Source of the DNA: Sabellastarte sp. h YS-2021
Lineage: Eukaryota; Annelida; Polychaeta; Sabellida; Sabellidae
DNA: 64,000 nucleotides
Reading direction: 5' to 3'
Assembly (NCBI GenBank): GCA_964017235.1
Contig: OZ024934.1
Location: 76,784,706-76,848,705, forward strand
Part shown: in pieces, positions 35,540 through 47,609 of the stretch
Position numbering within the stretch: the stretch's first letter is position 1
How the letters are laid out: every line of letters begins with the position of its first letter
The notes under the pieces: generated by a model
The model's database searches: none
What the model was told of the DNA's origin: nothing
The model's input: the letters and a program-made list of their open reading frames with translations, nothing else
Position numbers and translations under genes: made by a program

Positions 35540-38360
35540 CAGAATTCAGTATCCCCCATACAAAGGCGACGTTTGAGCTAGTTCCCTGAGAAAATCTACT
35601 TTATTGACAACAAGATTTTGCAGTGTATTTAGCAAGAATTCTTTAATTTTCCACACTGAAAATGTCTTAGGAAGTAACAAATATAGCTTTAGCTAATTTG
35701 GAATGACAACTTATTTATTTGTGGACCACATAGCAGACTAAAAGTAATTGTAAAACATGTATTTGTGACAAATGTATTAAAAATGTGGAACAAAAAAAGT
35801 AATATGGTAATGATTAATTACTGAAAGCAATTTGCAAAGATTGACGGAAAAAAGAGTATCCCTCACATATAGTTTTCGTGGAAATAAATAATTAATTTTC
35901 TTATATTCTTCAGCTGTTCATGGTAAAATTGTCAAATATAATTTATATAATACCTTCCCGACAACATTTGAGTCTGGCTTTACTTGAGATGTAGGTATCA
36001 AGAATAAGATTAAATAAAAGAGACCAGTAGACAGGTGAAGGAATTATATTTCATTTCAATTTTGTTTTATTAAATTTTTGGTTATTTTTTTCTTGATGTC
36101 TGTTGAGAGTGTTGTATCTTGTTAAGTTAAAGTTTTCACTTAAAACATTCCCAGGAACTAGATTATGACGTGGACTATTGTCACCCTTGCTTGTGCAATA
36201 CATTTTAACCACCTAAAGTTATGGTAATAAAAATGAAATAGCAGTTAGGTTATTTATGTAGTGTTTCTTGGTTTTACTGATGGCTTTGTGAAAAACCTCT
36301 TTCGGTTTTTGTTTTTCACTTTAGTTTCCCCTTTAGATATTTTTACAACATGTTACTGAAATACATTCAACAAGTAATTGTTATCAGTATTCATGTTTAA
36401 ACGTCTACACCTGTTTAAACTTTCACAACTGTTACTGAAATACATTCAACAAGTAATTGTTATCAGTATTCATGTTTAAATGTCTACACCTAACAGGCCA
36501 AAATAATTGTCTATATAAACTATATATCATTGGAAATCTACATTATAATCTTCATCTTCTCATTTTTGAAAGATATAAAATAGTATCAGTTATGATACTT
36601 TAATTAGTAAGCATTACTGTTGTTCTATTTATTAATTAAACACATTTTAATATAGCCTGATATAATTCAATGCAAAACACTTGAAATAAATAGATAGAAA
36701 GCTGAATCAAGTTACTCATAGAAAAAGAAAGATCAGTTTGAATTGAATTAGCCCTCATATGTATCCTGTAATAAACGACAGAACTTGTAAGTCATGATGC
36801 CAATTTGTGAATGAGAAATTGGTCTATCCTGAGAAAAAAACTCCTCTCGTCAGCTCAAGGGTGTTAATTAAGATAGCCTGTTACAATATTAATGTTACCT
36901 CCATTGAATGCAAGTGATGTGTCCTTTTATTCCAAGAGTGGCCTATTGTTTTCTATGTTTCTGGCCGATAATAAAGGATGGTTCATGCTAAACTACATAT
37001 TTCACTCAAGTCCCTCTTCCGAATATGAAATTCGGAATTTCATTGTCTTTCATATATCAATTAAATTGCATGAAATAACAGTATGTATGATTTTCTTTTA
37101 TACTAATGGATTTCTGATGTAAAATATACTGCAGAAACTGGATGTATCCCTATATATATGGACACTTTGTTTTTAAGTTAATCTGATTCGAAATATTGAA
37201 AACGGGCATGGCTCTGTCTAAGTACCCTCATAGAAATTTTCTTCAGCACAGAAACAATACGTTCACGGTTTTCATTAATCATCACAGTAACTGTAATTAA
37301 CTATGACTGTTCTTAATTTTACTCTTATCTCTTACACATATCTTGAAACGTTAATCATTCCAGTATGATTACCTCTGTTCCCATGATATTTATTATTTGA
37401 ATCCAGAGATTCAAAAGAACTAATTTAAAATTCAAATGGTTAATGAGCTTTTGTAAATTTAAATTCCCCTTAATTTGCCTGGCATACACTCGGTTAAAGA
37501 ACCTAGTAATATATATTATCCAGTTGGAATGATAGAAAACTGATTTTTGTTGTCCTTTTTGGCACCTTGGATATCTTGGTGCAAAAATTAAGTCAGATAC
37601 AAGTTTGGTAGAATAAGATTCAATCACCAAGTGATTAAGATTAAGTCTTTGAATTTAGGATTGCAAGAATAAAGGGAAAAGAGGCATGTAATAAATCAAA
37701 TGAATTCTCATTCATTCTATAGAAACTATCCTTTCTTAAAACATATGAGAGTTTATTGTTGAAACATACCAATGTATAAGCAACTACATGCCAATATAGT
37801 GACCACATAACAAGAAGAAAACAATCTACTGTACATGTAAGACATTTCTCTTAAAACAATAGTAGACTGAAAAGCATCTTGGGTAAATATTTATCAACAT
37901 TGACATTTTCAAAGAGATGTGAAGATACAGTTCTGAAGAAACAACACCACACAGAAAGGAAATGGCTAACACTATGCTGCAGCTGCACTCTCAAAAATTT
38001 ATTGTCTTTTTTAATTGTGTGAAAATGTGTTTCCAGCCTTTTAAACCTTGTTTTCTTCTGAGCCTTATTGTTCCAATATTTCAAAGAAGCAATGCTTGAC
38101 ATCATTGATGTTACACTTCTTTCATTATCAACTGCCATTTATGCGTTTACAATCACCAAACATTGATTCCATCTAAGGTTTCTTTCACGTTCTTCTGCTG
38201 AGGTTATATGTACATCACCTTCTCGGAGGCATACAAATTTGCAATAAGTTCATTCATATATACTGCTAGTAGTAGATGTTGAGTCAGATACTACTTCTAC
38301 TGCTGCAATTGTGTTCCAAGTTACATATATACCTTTTGATACCAAGACGCCTGTTCCAGT
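35540..38360. other. dbx upstream region, no gene seen
   Basis: AT-rich with the 79-bp duplication at 36352 and a 95-codon reverse frame at 38138-37851 (starts with ATG, unrecognised). Confidence 0.4.
36352..36490. repeat. Direct duplication, period 79 bp
   Basis: The 59-bp block from GTTACTGAAATACATTCAAC to GTCTACACC occurs at 36352 and again at 36431 with a single visible difference, which implies a recent event. It lies about 1.5 kb upstream of dbx. Confidence 0.9.
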
Positions 38361-38370
38361 AGGGTGATAA

Positions 38371-38627
38371 AGGGGCCAAGGTGGCAGAGTGGTAACACTC
38401 TTGCCTCCCACCTCTGAGGCTGGGATTCGGTTCCCGGCACGGCCTCAAGTGGGAAAGCTGGTAGTTGCTTGTTGCTGATCGGCAGTTTACAGTACAGAAC
38501 CCTGATGAACTGTATGTACTGGTTTCCTCTGCCCTTCCAACTACCTATCATGATATGACCTGTACAGTGTTGAAAGCAACGTAAAACCCCAAATAAATAA
38601 ATGGGTAAATAAATAAATAAACACATT
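38371..38627 (+). mobile_element. SINE family A copy, full length, 8-bp target duplication
   Basis: GGTGATAA flanks it (38363-38370 and 38628-38635). Complete head with GTGGCAGAGTGGTAAC, body and TTGAAAGCAACGTAAAACCC, then an extended AAATAAATAAATGGGTAAAT tail. It lies 3.5 kb upstream of dbx. Confidence 0.88.
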
Positions 38628-38639
38628 GGTGATAATGCT

Positions 38640-40200
38640 TTGTGATATGTTTGTGGTCCTGTAAATTGTCAGATCAAGAGGTAGATTATTTCCATCTCAA
38701 CTTTTTAAGGCCATTATAAACCCATCATGTATGAAAGTTACTGAAATTTTCATTATGTTCCAGATTTGATGCAATAACCATTTCAGACATTTTGAAGAAA
38801 GTTTTCACACCCTGAAAATGCTGTTTTTGTGTGTCGAACACATCCTAACACAAGTACATATCCTGACATATTAAACCGAATGGATACTACTAAAACACGA
38901 AATGCAATGAACCAAAAAAGAGCCCTGCTGAGTTAAAGATTTAGTGTTTCTGTGTATTTTGTGAGATCAAGTCCTGAACAGTGTGATCTAGGTATAAGCA
39001 GTTTCTTTTTTTATTGGTAGAATCAATAAATCTTGACTTTTTGTAGTCTGTTTTGTGTTAATGGATACTCAGGTATTTGTTAATTCATAGAAGAAATTTC
39101 GTTTGTGGGTTATCTTTCTTAGTGCCGTCACAAAATCTGATTTAATTAAAACAGATATCTTCAAAAAGCTTACTGGCAGTCAGTTTATGATGTATCCATT
39201 TAGCACTGAGTAACATTATCATTAAAAACAAGATTGACCAATTTTAACACCTTGCACTATTTATTGATAAACTCTTCTTTGAGTTCAGTATGTAGAGAAA
39301 TCCCTTTTAACGGTCAAGTCAATCGATGAAATAGATCAAAGGGTAACTTGTATTAAAGCCCCAATTTATTGATTATTTTTATATGGAGTAACATTTCTAT
39401 AGCACAGGTCAAAGATCTGTGTCACAGATTCTTTTTTGGAAGCTCAGAAGGCGTGTTAAACATGCTAAATGTCTTTTGGCGCCTGTTTACAAACTGTGGT
39501 GTGAAATTCCTGTTGGCAAAGACAGTCGCCTAAAGTGAAGGACATATAGCAGACTCTGTGTTTGAAGATAATTGCCAAACTACATCCATCAAATAAGAGT
39601 AAACAAATATGCATATGATGGATCAATCTGCATGTTTACCTTCCTATGAAGTTTTATAAAGATCAATAAAGAATTTATGTTAATCATATTAAGGCTTTAT
39701 ATTTCTTATAAGGGAATTGTAAAATAACATATGCACATTGCAAGTTTGTTTGAACCTTAATTTATGTCAAACAGGAGGATAGATGACTTTTTAACTATTT
39801 ATAAAGCATCTGGCAAGACTTAATACTTTAATGGAAAATACATGTCATGTTCTGTTTCAAACAGTTTTGGACTTTGGTTCCGCCTCTTGCTATATTGAAG
39901 TTGCAACCACAGTTTTTTTTGTATTTGTCAGGAAGCAGAATCAGGATATTTCTCCAAAAGTCAGGAGAATATCAAATACGTACGATATTATATGAAAAAA
40001 ATCGTCAACTTTACTTACTGAATCATCAAACTGAAATCTCCATCCTGACTTATCTTCATGACACAAAGTCAAACCGTAGAGATCAGGAAGCAGTCTAGTC
40101 ACATCGCCAAAACACATTAAAATCGTGTCTAAGCTGTATATGTCAAGGTCTAAAGTCCTGAGGTCACTAAATTCTCGCCTGGGTGAGTTCCCAGATAAAT
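38640..40200. other. Intergenic, no gene seen; compact motif-rich stretch at 39300-39540
   Basis: The stretch holds GATCAAAGG (TCF-like), TGTTTAC (Fox-like) and ACTGTGGTGTGAA (Runx/T-box-like) within 250 bp and no repeat. A regulatory role is speculation. Confidence 0.25.
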
Positions 40201-40203
40201 CCA

Positions 40204-40266
40204 GTGGCCTAGTTGGTTAGCAGGATTGGCATCTAATCACAAGCTGTCACTTCTGTGATCACTCCC
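40204..40266 (+). mobile_element. SINE family B head fragment
   Basis: GTGGCCTAGTTGGTTAGCAG followed by ATCTAATCACAAGCTGTCAC; the copy stops at the B-box. Confidence 0.6.
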
Positions 40267-40827
40267 CCAAGGCCCCCCAACACAGTAAGACAAGTAAATG
40301 GGATTATTATTATATTGTTATTACACTCTGTACATAAAATGTGACTACTAATACTTTTTTACTGTTAATTATAATCAATGTTACACACACATATAAAGGT
40401 GTTATCACACAACATGTTAACATACATTAATATATATCTCTACACATGTTATCCTGAGCCGGCAAGATCTAATTTGTCTGTGACCACCGTCAGAAACCTG
40501 AACAAACTGAAGGTCAAAATGTCAAAGGTCACCAAAAGGTCAAGCCAATGCAGGCCCAAGATAACTACCCAACTCCAGGTTGAAGGAGGTCAAGGTCATA
40601 TAAGGCCCAGTAGAGGCCCAGGAGATGGTTCCATGAAATCTGACCTGACAAAGTTCAAAATTAACAAGGTCATACATATGAGACAACATTATGAGAACCT
40701 TCCCATTATGACCACCTTTTACAACCCAGTATCCATATATAAATCAAGTAATTCGTTGACATGTATGTAGGTAATCTGCATAGAAAGACAACTATATACA
40801 AAGGGCCCAGGTGCCAGGTAGAGGTAG

Positions 40828-41550
40828 TCATACAGCAAGGTGGGCCTGAAAGGTAGAGGAAACTGTAGAAGAAAGAGCAGGGGAAATGTTGATGTATCTC
40901 CAAACACACGAGGAGGACCATGTGCCTTGTGCTTGAATATCCTGTATGGGCACACCATGTCTGAATGCCCAGGAGGCACCCCCTCTCCTAAAATCATGAA
41001 AGGTAATGGGTTTGGGCAACTGTAGTAAGTTAGAAACTTTCTTAAGGTGCTTCCTTGCATAAGAATCTGTAAGAGGAACAGAAACAAAGCGTGAGAAAAT
41101 TTCAAACAATGGTTTGTCATTATCTACAGGAGTAAATGTACCCAAGGCTTTCAAAGCCATAATAGGACACAAGGGTGAGGCACCCAGGTTTGGAAGAGAT
41201 ACAGACGCTACCCTACAACAATCCTGCAGTGTTTTGGTCCATTTAACAACTACCACTGCACTGGATTTTGAAAATATAACATCTCCCTTACAAAGGTGTC
41301 TTGACTTGTCAAAGGCAGCCACTGAATGGGGCAATATACTGGACAATCTCAAAAATGAGAAATAAGAGTGCAGGTACAAAGCTTTAAAAGTCTTATAAAA
41401 TGAGAAAGAAACACTTGCTGCACAAATAGAGTATAATGTATTTTCATCAAGCATGAATTTCCATGAAGGCTGCAATGGCCTATTAATTTTTATTGACTTG
41501 ATAAATAGTGGTAACCTGTTATCTCGAAATGGAGCTGTATCAATATTATA
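40828..41550 (-). pseudogene. Tyrosine-recombinase (phage-integrase-fold) relic of a transposon
   Basis: Open from a stop at 41551-41553 to a stop at 40828, 240 codons without an ATG at its start. It keeps the RHRY signature in order: Arg in SFLRLSSIL (box I), Lys in KWTKTLQ, HDFRR (HxxR), the GTWSS box in place of GH/W, and Tyr in VWRYI. The N-terminal core-binding domain and any other element genes are absent, and at the 5' side it runs straight into a SINE B fragment at 41552-41585. Crypton, DIRS and Ngaro elements carry such enzymes; which type this is cannot be told from the piece. Confidence 0.8.
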
Positions 41551-41551
41551 T

Positions 41552-41585
41552 TACACAGGCTGTCACTTCTGTGATCTTTGTCCCA
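41552..41585 (+). mobile_element. Short SINE family B fragment abutting the recombinase relic
   Basis: ACACAGGCTGTCACTTCTGTG followed by ATCTTTGTCCC is the piece of the family B head that precedes its B-box. Confidence 0.45.
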
Positions 41586-41873
41586 GATAAATAGGTTAGT
41601 ATACAGTTTGATATCCCATCGGGTTGAGATACATTTGAATTTTCTCACTTATTGTCGGTTTCTCACAAATGTCGGTGCTTTTTTAAAACCAATATCTACT
41701 TTGATTTTAAAATCAAGACCTCTTATGTTCTCAACAATCCTGAAACAAGACTTGAACAAAGTCTCAGGAATTTACACGTCAATCTTTAAAAAATACACAG
41801 AGAAGCACAATATATAAACAGACAAATCTGTCTGTGATGTGATAATTAATTTTCCTTCCATGCCTAGGCCCTA

Positions 41874-42178
41874 CCTCCAATGCAATCGTTTATGCCTGGG
41901 CCACAACAATCTTTCAATGCAATCATTTATGCCTTAGTTATACCTGCCTTCCAATGCAATGATTTATGCCTGGGTCATACCTGCCTTCCAATGCAATCGT
42001 TTATGCCTGGGTCATACCTGCCTTCCAATGCAGTTGTTTATGCCTGGGTCAGTAGTGCCTTCCAATGCAATCGTTTATGCCCGGGTCACACCTGCCTTCC
42101 AATGCAATAATTTACACCTGGGTCACACCTGTCTTCCATTGCAATTGTTTATGCCTGGCTTATACCTTTCCATGTGAT
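41874..42178. repeat. 37-bp minisatellite, about 8 units
   Basis: Unit CCTTCCAATGCAATCG followed by TTTATGCCTGGGTCATACCTG. Central units are nearly identical; the outer ones diverge. As 37 is not a multiple of 3, the frames rotate and open spuriously in two frames. Confidence 0.92.
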
Positions 42179-42223
42179 TGTATCTATTGATATTTAATTT
42201 CACAAGATAACCTTGTCCTTCTG

Positions 42224-42560
42224 GCTTTGAACAGAGAACTCATATCTGGCTAGTGTACGTTGAATAATGAGCTGCCTCATAGATCCATCCTCTCCCCCTT
42301 TCAACCCTCCACCATGTACATTTTTATTTAGCTCATGAGAGATCATGGAAATTTTTTCAAACATTTAATAAAAGCAATCCCTAGTGCAAATTGCCATTCT
42401 AGCTGTATTGAACTTGTCCTACCCAAATGTGAAGGCAAAACAGAATTGCGCTGATTGTGTCCTGTCAAGAGATGAAGCAGATGTACCACATTGGTCCACA
42501 ACTAAAAGTACATGAGCCACATTGTTTGTTGCTTCCGATCCCAACATGGAAAAGTGTGAC
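42224..42560 (+). repeat. Family C copy
   Basis: CATATCTGGCTAGTGTACGT, TTGAATAATGAGCTGCC and CATTTAATAAAAGCAATCCC, then TCCTACCCAAATGTGAAGGC, follow the order of the other copies. It directly follows the 37-bp minisatellite. Confidence 0.55.
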
Positions 42561-42878
42561 CTAGGTGTCATATAAAAGTACAAGCTAATAAAGAATCATT
42601 TGTCCTCTCTAACTTATCATCTCTAACTGCCTGTGGACTCAATAAAGGAATAGTGGATTTTAAACAGGGTATGCTTCTATGACTGGATTCTGTCAATTCT
42701 GCAGGATACTGACTAATCGCATGATTTGTCCCATTTGAAACGATTGATTGTAGAAGCAAAAATGATTAACTTTATGACCTGCTCCAAGCTGTTGTGATTT
42801 ATATAGAACACTCGTAACACCAAACGCTGACCAATTTTGTTCAGAAATTTCTTTGATGCCCCAAAGTTTCATCCATCC

Positions 42879-43185
42879 ACTCGAAAGTCTGTGAAGCAGT
42901 TAGGTTATAGTTTTGCTTTTGTTGCTAACACTGATTGGAATGATTTTCCCGATTAGATTTGTGTCTCCAGCTTTGTTGCCTCTTTCAGAAAGAGCTAAAA
43001 TGCTACCTTTACATCGAGGCTTACGCACCGTAGTCTTAATATCACCCTGGTGTTCTTCCCCATGCTTGACCTCTTTTCTACCCCTGGATATTGAAATTGG
43101 TTGACCGTACTGGTCATGTTGTACCTTAGAGTCCCCTCAGTAATGGAGAGAGGATTAAGTGCTATAAAAGTCTAATTAAAATTAG
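42879..43185 (+). pseudogene. 3'-terminal fragment of a non-LTR retrotransposon
   Basis: RKSVKQLGYSFAFVANTDWN then FRKSLKCYLYIEAYA in shifted frames, and a 3' block GTACCTTAGAGTCCCCTCAG with GGATTAAGTGCTATAAAAGT, which recurs at 63190-63230. Several stops. Confidence 0.6.
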
Positions 43186-43189
43186 TACC

Positions 43190-44500
43190 TGATTTTGCAA
43201 GCCCATAAAGAGTTACACTGCAGAGGGCTGCAATAGTTTTACCCACCCTAAAACTGTCTGTTGATGTAATACCCTGGGAGTGTCTGAAAGTGAAGATAAC
43301 TCATAACATTAAAACAAAGAAAACTCAAATCTCACTAGCCTTTATTAAGTTTTCCAGGAGGTACCTTAAAACATTTTTTTTATATTGTTCTATTTTAGGC
43401 ACTTTTATAAATTGTTTTAACTCCCAATCTTGACGAAATGCAATTCTCCAAGCCAGGCTACCATTGCATTAAACATCATTGTGTGATATCAAGTTTCTTG
43501 AAATAACAGGCTTACAAATGATCCTTTCTAAAGGTGTTATGGAGAAGCATTTTCCATGCTGGGTCAGACCCACCTATTTGGGTAACAGATGAACATAATC
43601 AAAAGCTTGTCTTTGGGGGTGGGATACATTGGGAGTAAGATGTTATGAAACATGCGATCAAATAGCCTGGTACTGGCTGAAATTGTCAGCCCTCAATAAT
43701 GAACAATATTAACATTCAAATATTCTATTATTTCAAAGACATAATAGCTATAGATAAATTCCCATCAGGAAAAGTTCCCATCACATAAATTGATCGATAG
43801 GAAAAGTTCCCATCAAATTTATAATTGTATTTTTTCTTGAAGCAATTGGCGTTGATAATATATTATGAAATATAATATTATAGTAAAACTAATACTTGCG
43901 TTATAATTGATCCTTACATTACAACTTCTTGCAGTTATAATTTATCTCCATTTTTGCAGGATGGAGACTTTTCAGGATTCATCAGAGCTCTACATGTATT
44001 CTAAGTCAGCATTTCTTCAGCACTGATATCTATATATCTGATGGGCTATCACACAAAGACTTTTGGTGAAAATGTACTAGATATATATTATATTTGTATA
44101 CGAAAAAAACCCCTAAGTTTTGACTTTTAAGATTTATAACGGGTTTGTTTTAAAACTATAGCTCCCTTAATTCCCAATAGATTCAATGATTGATTATTTC
44201 GTTTTTTAATGAGCTTCAATATATGATTTCTCATATAGATCACTTTTAAACACGGACCAAATTCTCAATTTTTGCTTTGCAAAGAGTTGGCAACTTCATT
44301 CAAAAAGTTAAACTTTTGTTTTCATTACCGGAAAATTAGCCTTCTTGACCAAATCAATCATTAAACAAAATGTTAAGCATTTCTCCAATGTATATTAGAT
44401 TATTACAAAAACTTTATGCTTTAGATTCAGAAGAGACACAACAAATAAATTGCCATGGAAAGGCTATTGTCTGTGAATGTCCTTGAATGAACTTTGTCCC
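43190..44500. other. No gene seen
   Basis: AT-rich sequence; the phrase GGAAAAGTTCCCATCA occurs twice at about 43768 and 43800 in a small local repeat. Confidence 0.4.
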
Positions 44501-44510
44501 ACACTTTGTC

Positions 44511-44629
44511 ATTTGCACGCCCTCTTTGTGAGATTGTTGCAAGGCATTTGATTATATAGATCAGTTTAGCTGTTGAAAGGGACATGGAGTTTCAACTTTG
44601 ACCTGTGGTGCAGAGAACAATGGATTGTT
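44511..44629. promoter_or_regulatory. Possible Sox/POU enhancer-like segment upstream of dbx
   Basis: ATTTGCA (44511-44517, POU-like) and AACAATGGATTGTT (44616-44629), two Sox-type sites head to head with 2 bp between. The surrounding 250 bp are less AT-rich and free of repeats. It lies 9.7 kb upstream of the dbx start. Confidence 0.25.
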
Positions 44630-44917
44630 GGGAAAAGTAATTGAGCTGGTCCCCTAGAATCGGAAGTTCTCCTTATTGTGAAAGATTTATTGTTGTTCCT
44701 TGTTAATATTTCACACTGAACTAAGTGTTTGATAATATGCAGACAAATTACAAAACCTTTTGTTTGTATTTTATAGTGGATGGTGATTCCAACAAAATTA
44801 AAAATGTTGTTAATGCATAATACCTTAGTAACACCTTTCCTTTGCTAGGGTCACTAGGTAAAAACAACCATGCTCGTGTACCTTCAGATATAGTTTAGTT
44901 CACCTCATATTTGAGTA

Positions 44918-45149
44918 GGTTTATTTGTTTATTTGAGTTTTAACGTCGATTTCAACACTGTATAGGTCATATCACGATGGGTAGTTTTATGGGCAGAGGA
45001 AACCGGTACATATAGTTGATCAAGGTTCTGTACTGTAAAACGTTGACCATCAGTATGCCACTACCAACTTTTCCACATTGGGTCCAGAGTTTGAACCACC
45101 GACCTCAGAGGTAGGAGGTGAGTGTGTTACCACTGTACCAACGTGGCCC
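44918..45149 (-). mobile_element. SINE family A copy, near full length
   Basis: In reverse it reads from GGGGCCACGTTGGTACAGTGG-like head through GGTGGTTCAAAC to the body and an AAATAAACAAATAAA tail. No clear target duplication is seen. Confidence 0.8.
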
Positions 45150-46840
45150 CATTATGTTCATTTATATTTAGTTAAAGAACAATTTATTTGTTACAATGAC
45201 ATGCAAATACTGACATGCACAAAAAAATCTAATGAAAATTTTTATCCAGCTCAATTGGATTTATATTCAAATTTTGTAAACCAATAGTATAATAACAGTA
45301 GTTTTCGATTAAAATATAATTGGGCAAGACTTTAAAGTCTTTATCATACAACAAAGTAGATACATATATAGCAATATACAATTTTTACAGGACTTCAACC
45401 ATGTTTCAAATTACAATCTTCAACACTTCTTCAATGATTTCAATACACATGTCAGTACATCTAAATGACAAAATAAGATTGACACTCATGTAACAGATAA
45501 GTACTTTTGGTAAATCTGTTAGTAAATTAACTGGCTCTGGAGAGTACTTGTAATAGGGTCTATAGAAAATAATAAATATAACAAACTTAGTTAAGTGATT
45601 CCTAACTCCTTCAGTTAAAAACCATGGGTACCTAGTGATCACCCAAGGGACAACTTAAAACAAAGAGAAAATCCAATCTGCCTATCACTGCCATAAATAT
45701 TCTTAAGCGCCAGTTCTCATAAACAATCAATTCCAGAATAATCCATTGATGAATCTATCACACCCCATAAAGTCTGTCAACACGTGTGACAATACCAGGA
45801 AACATTTAAGATTTCCTGTAACATGCCTACTTTAACCTCCATTTGTTTTCTAATGAATATACGCATGCAGATACATAAACATGCAGGGTCATTTTGGCCA
45901 CTTCAGTCGCCAGGAGTTTTTACAATCTCACCCCATCAACGTCATGTGCAGACGACAACCCCATTACACCCCTAATACAATCACTGGGAGCTGTAGGTTA
46001 TTATATTTCCCTTTCATATTGGGATAAATCCCCCACTGCCCCCCTCTCCCCTTACCTCTAATGACCTTTTTCACCCAGTAACAATAACCCCCATCTATGA
46101 ATGGATTGTTACATGTCAAGCCCCCTAATTTCCACAGCCCCCTATCTTTTAATATGGAGTGCCTTCAACTTAATATGAACAGCTTTAAACAGTTATAAGG
46201 GACTATCTGATGCCTACATCTTGAGATTTCCCCATAAGATTAACCTCTTCACACCCTCTGAAATTATTCCCTACCTGTGCTGTTGCTGTGGAATTATCTC
46301 AGACTTATTGTCTACAGCTTTTAAAGAAACTAAAACATTCAAGACATACATGATGCTAAATTAATGTCTTCAGTAAAATCTATGGAGAAGATACTGAAAA
46401 AAATGGAAAATGCTTTTTGTCAAATATCCTGACATGATGGCTTTTAATAAACACGTGTAGTATCAAACTGGATTGGGGTTTAAGTAAGGATGAACTCAGG
46501 ACAATAAGTATTTTGCTGTGTTATGGTTTGTCAATCTATGGAATTTATCTTTAATAAAGAGAGCAATGCATTATGAAGCACTGACAGTTATATGGCAGGT
46601 TATTGGGGTTACCTGTGAAAGTATAAATGCTGGGGGAAAGGAATGTATAGCAGCTGCAGTACACCCTAACAAAAGAAAAACTGAGGTTTTACATCCCTGT
46701 CAACAGCTATGGTCATATCAAAAGAGGCCCTAACTAAATCCCACTTGTTGGCATGAACTGGAAAGTCTGGTAGCCATAGTCTGGTAACTCTGGCAGTGAG
46801 CAAATGCCATACTTATTAACACCTAGGTTAGACCTTTCTG
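45150..46840. other. No gene seen; C-rich patch at 45930-46150
   Basis: The patch has several CCCCC runs and CACCCAGTAACAATAACC on + and no ORF; it could be non-coding regulatory DNA. Confidence 0.35.
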
Positions 46841-46844
46841 TCCT

Positions 46845-46975
46845 GGGATCATGAGCTACAAATGAATTGGTTAATTATGTATCTTTGGTTGTGGTTCAAG
46901 CCGCCTCATACTTGGGTAGGACACATTCGGTCCCATTTTTTGGGGATTCACATTTGGGTAAGACATGTTCCGGGT
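46845..46975 (-). repeat. Family C terminal fragment
   Basis: GGGATCATGAGCTACAAATG, TTGGTTGTGGTTCAA and ACTTGGGTAGGAC match the end of the family as at 26225. Confidence 0.5.
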
Positions 46976-46992
46976 TGATTCAACATAGCTAG

Positions 46993-47156
46993 GGAGGTCC
47001 TCAGTGGGCCTATTGGGGATGCATCTATTTACAAGCTGTCACCTCTGAGTGAGTTCGACTCCCACAAGTGATAAAAGCCTGGGACCTGTCCCAATATGAC
47101 CCTGGCTGTTGAACGAGACGTTAAGCACCAACCTTGACCTTTGACCTTTTGACACA
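46993..47156 (+). mobile_element. SINE family B copy
   Basis: GGTCCTCAGTGGGCCTATTGG head, GAGTTCGACTCCCACAAGTG, CCCAATATGACCCTGGCTGT and ACGTTAAGCACCAACCTTGA at the 3' end. Confidence 0.8.
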
Positions 47157-47304
47157 GCTATAACAGGGATTAATGCCTGGGACTACATTTTGAAATGCTT
47201 AGAAAACCTCTCATAAGAAACACCAGAATTTATCATCCACCGTGCTCTGTATTTGAATAGTATAGGGGAATACATGGACTGGGATATATATTTTCATGAT
47301 TTCA

Positions 47305-47495
47305 ATGGCGCCACCTGACAATGGATAATTAGTGTCAATAACTAACCGTTTTTAACTAATATTACGGAAACTATGCAACTTACAAATGTGTTGTATATAT
47401 CATTTGAAAGGGCTTTTAACAACGCTTCTGCTCGTTTTAATTGCATAAAAACCCAGAGAGAAATGGCTGAGAAATCGCAAGTTAAATATTGAGTT
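47305..47495 (-). repeat. Repeat E (conserved core), copy 1
   Basis: In reverse it aligns with 62634-62803 through ATATTTAACTTGCGATTTCT, CAGCCA, ATGATATATA, ATTTGTAAGTTGCATAGTTT and GGCGCCA. No coding frame. Confidence 0.65.
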
Positions 47496-47609
47496 CTTAT
47501 ATTAACTGGTGTCCCTGTGTCTATGTCAGCCTTTTTCGCATTGCCTCCTTAAATATGGATCTATTTAAATCACAAATCATACAAAATGGTGGATAATAAA
47601 GTAAAAGAT

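Noticed and set aside
37851..38138. 95-codon minus-strand frame starting with ATG, Lys-rich in the middle
   Set aside because: No recognised motif; one frame of this length is expected by chance in 64 kb.
40378..40770. 130-codon plus-strand frame beside the recombinase relic
   Set aside because: Short Lys/Thr-rich frame built partly on repeated AAGGTCA words, starting at TTG-like context; no domain recognised.
41880..42177. Open frames of 72-76 codons in the minisatellite
   Set aside because: They arise because 37-bp units read through in rotating frames.
41874..42178. CRISPR-like array
   Set aside because: Units are contiguous, with no unique spacers, and the DNA is eukaryotic.
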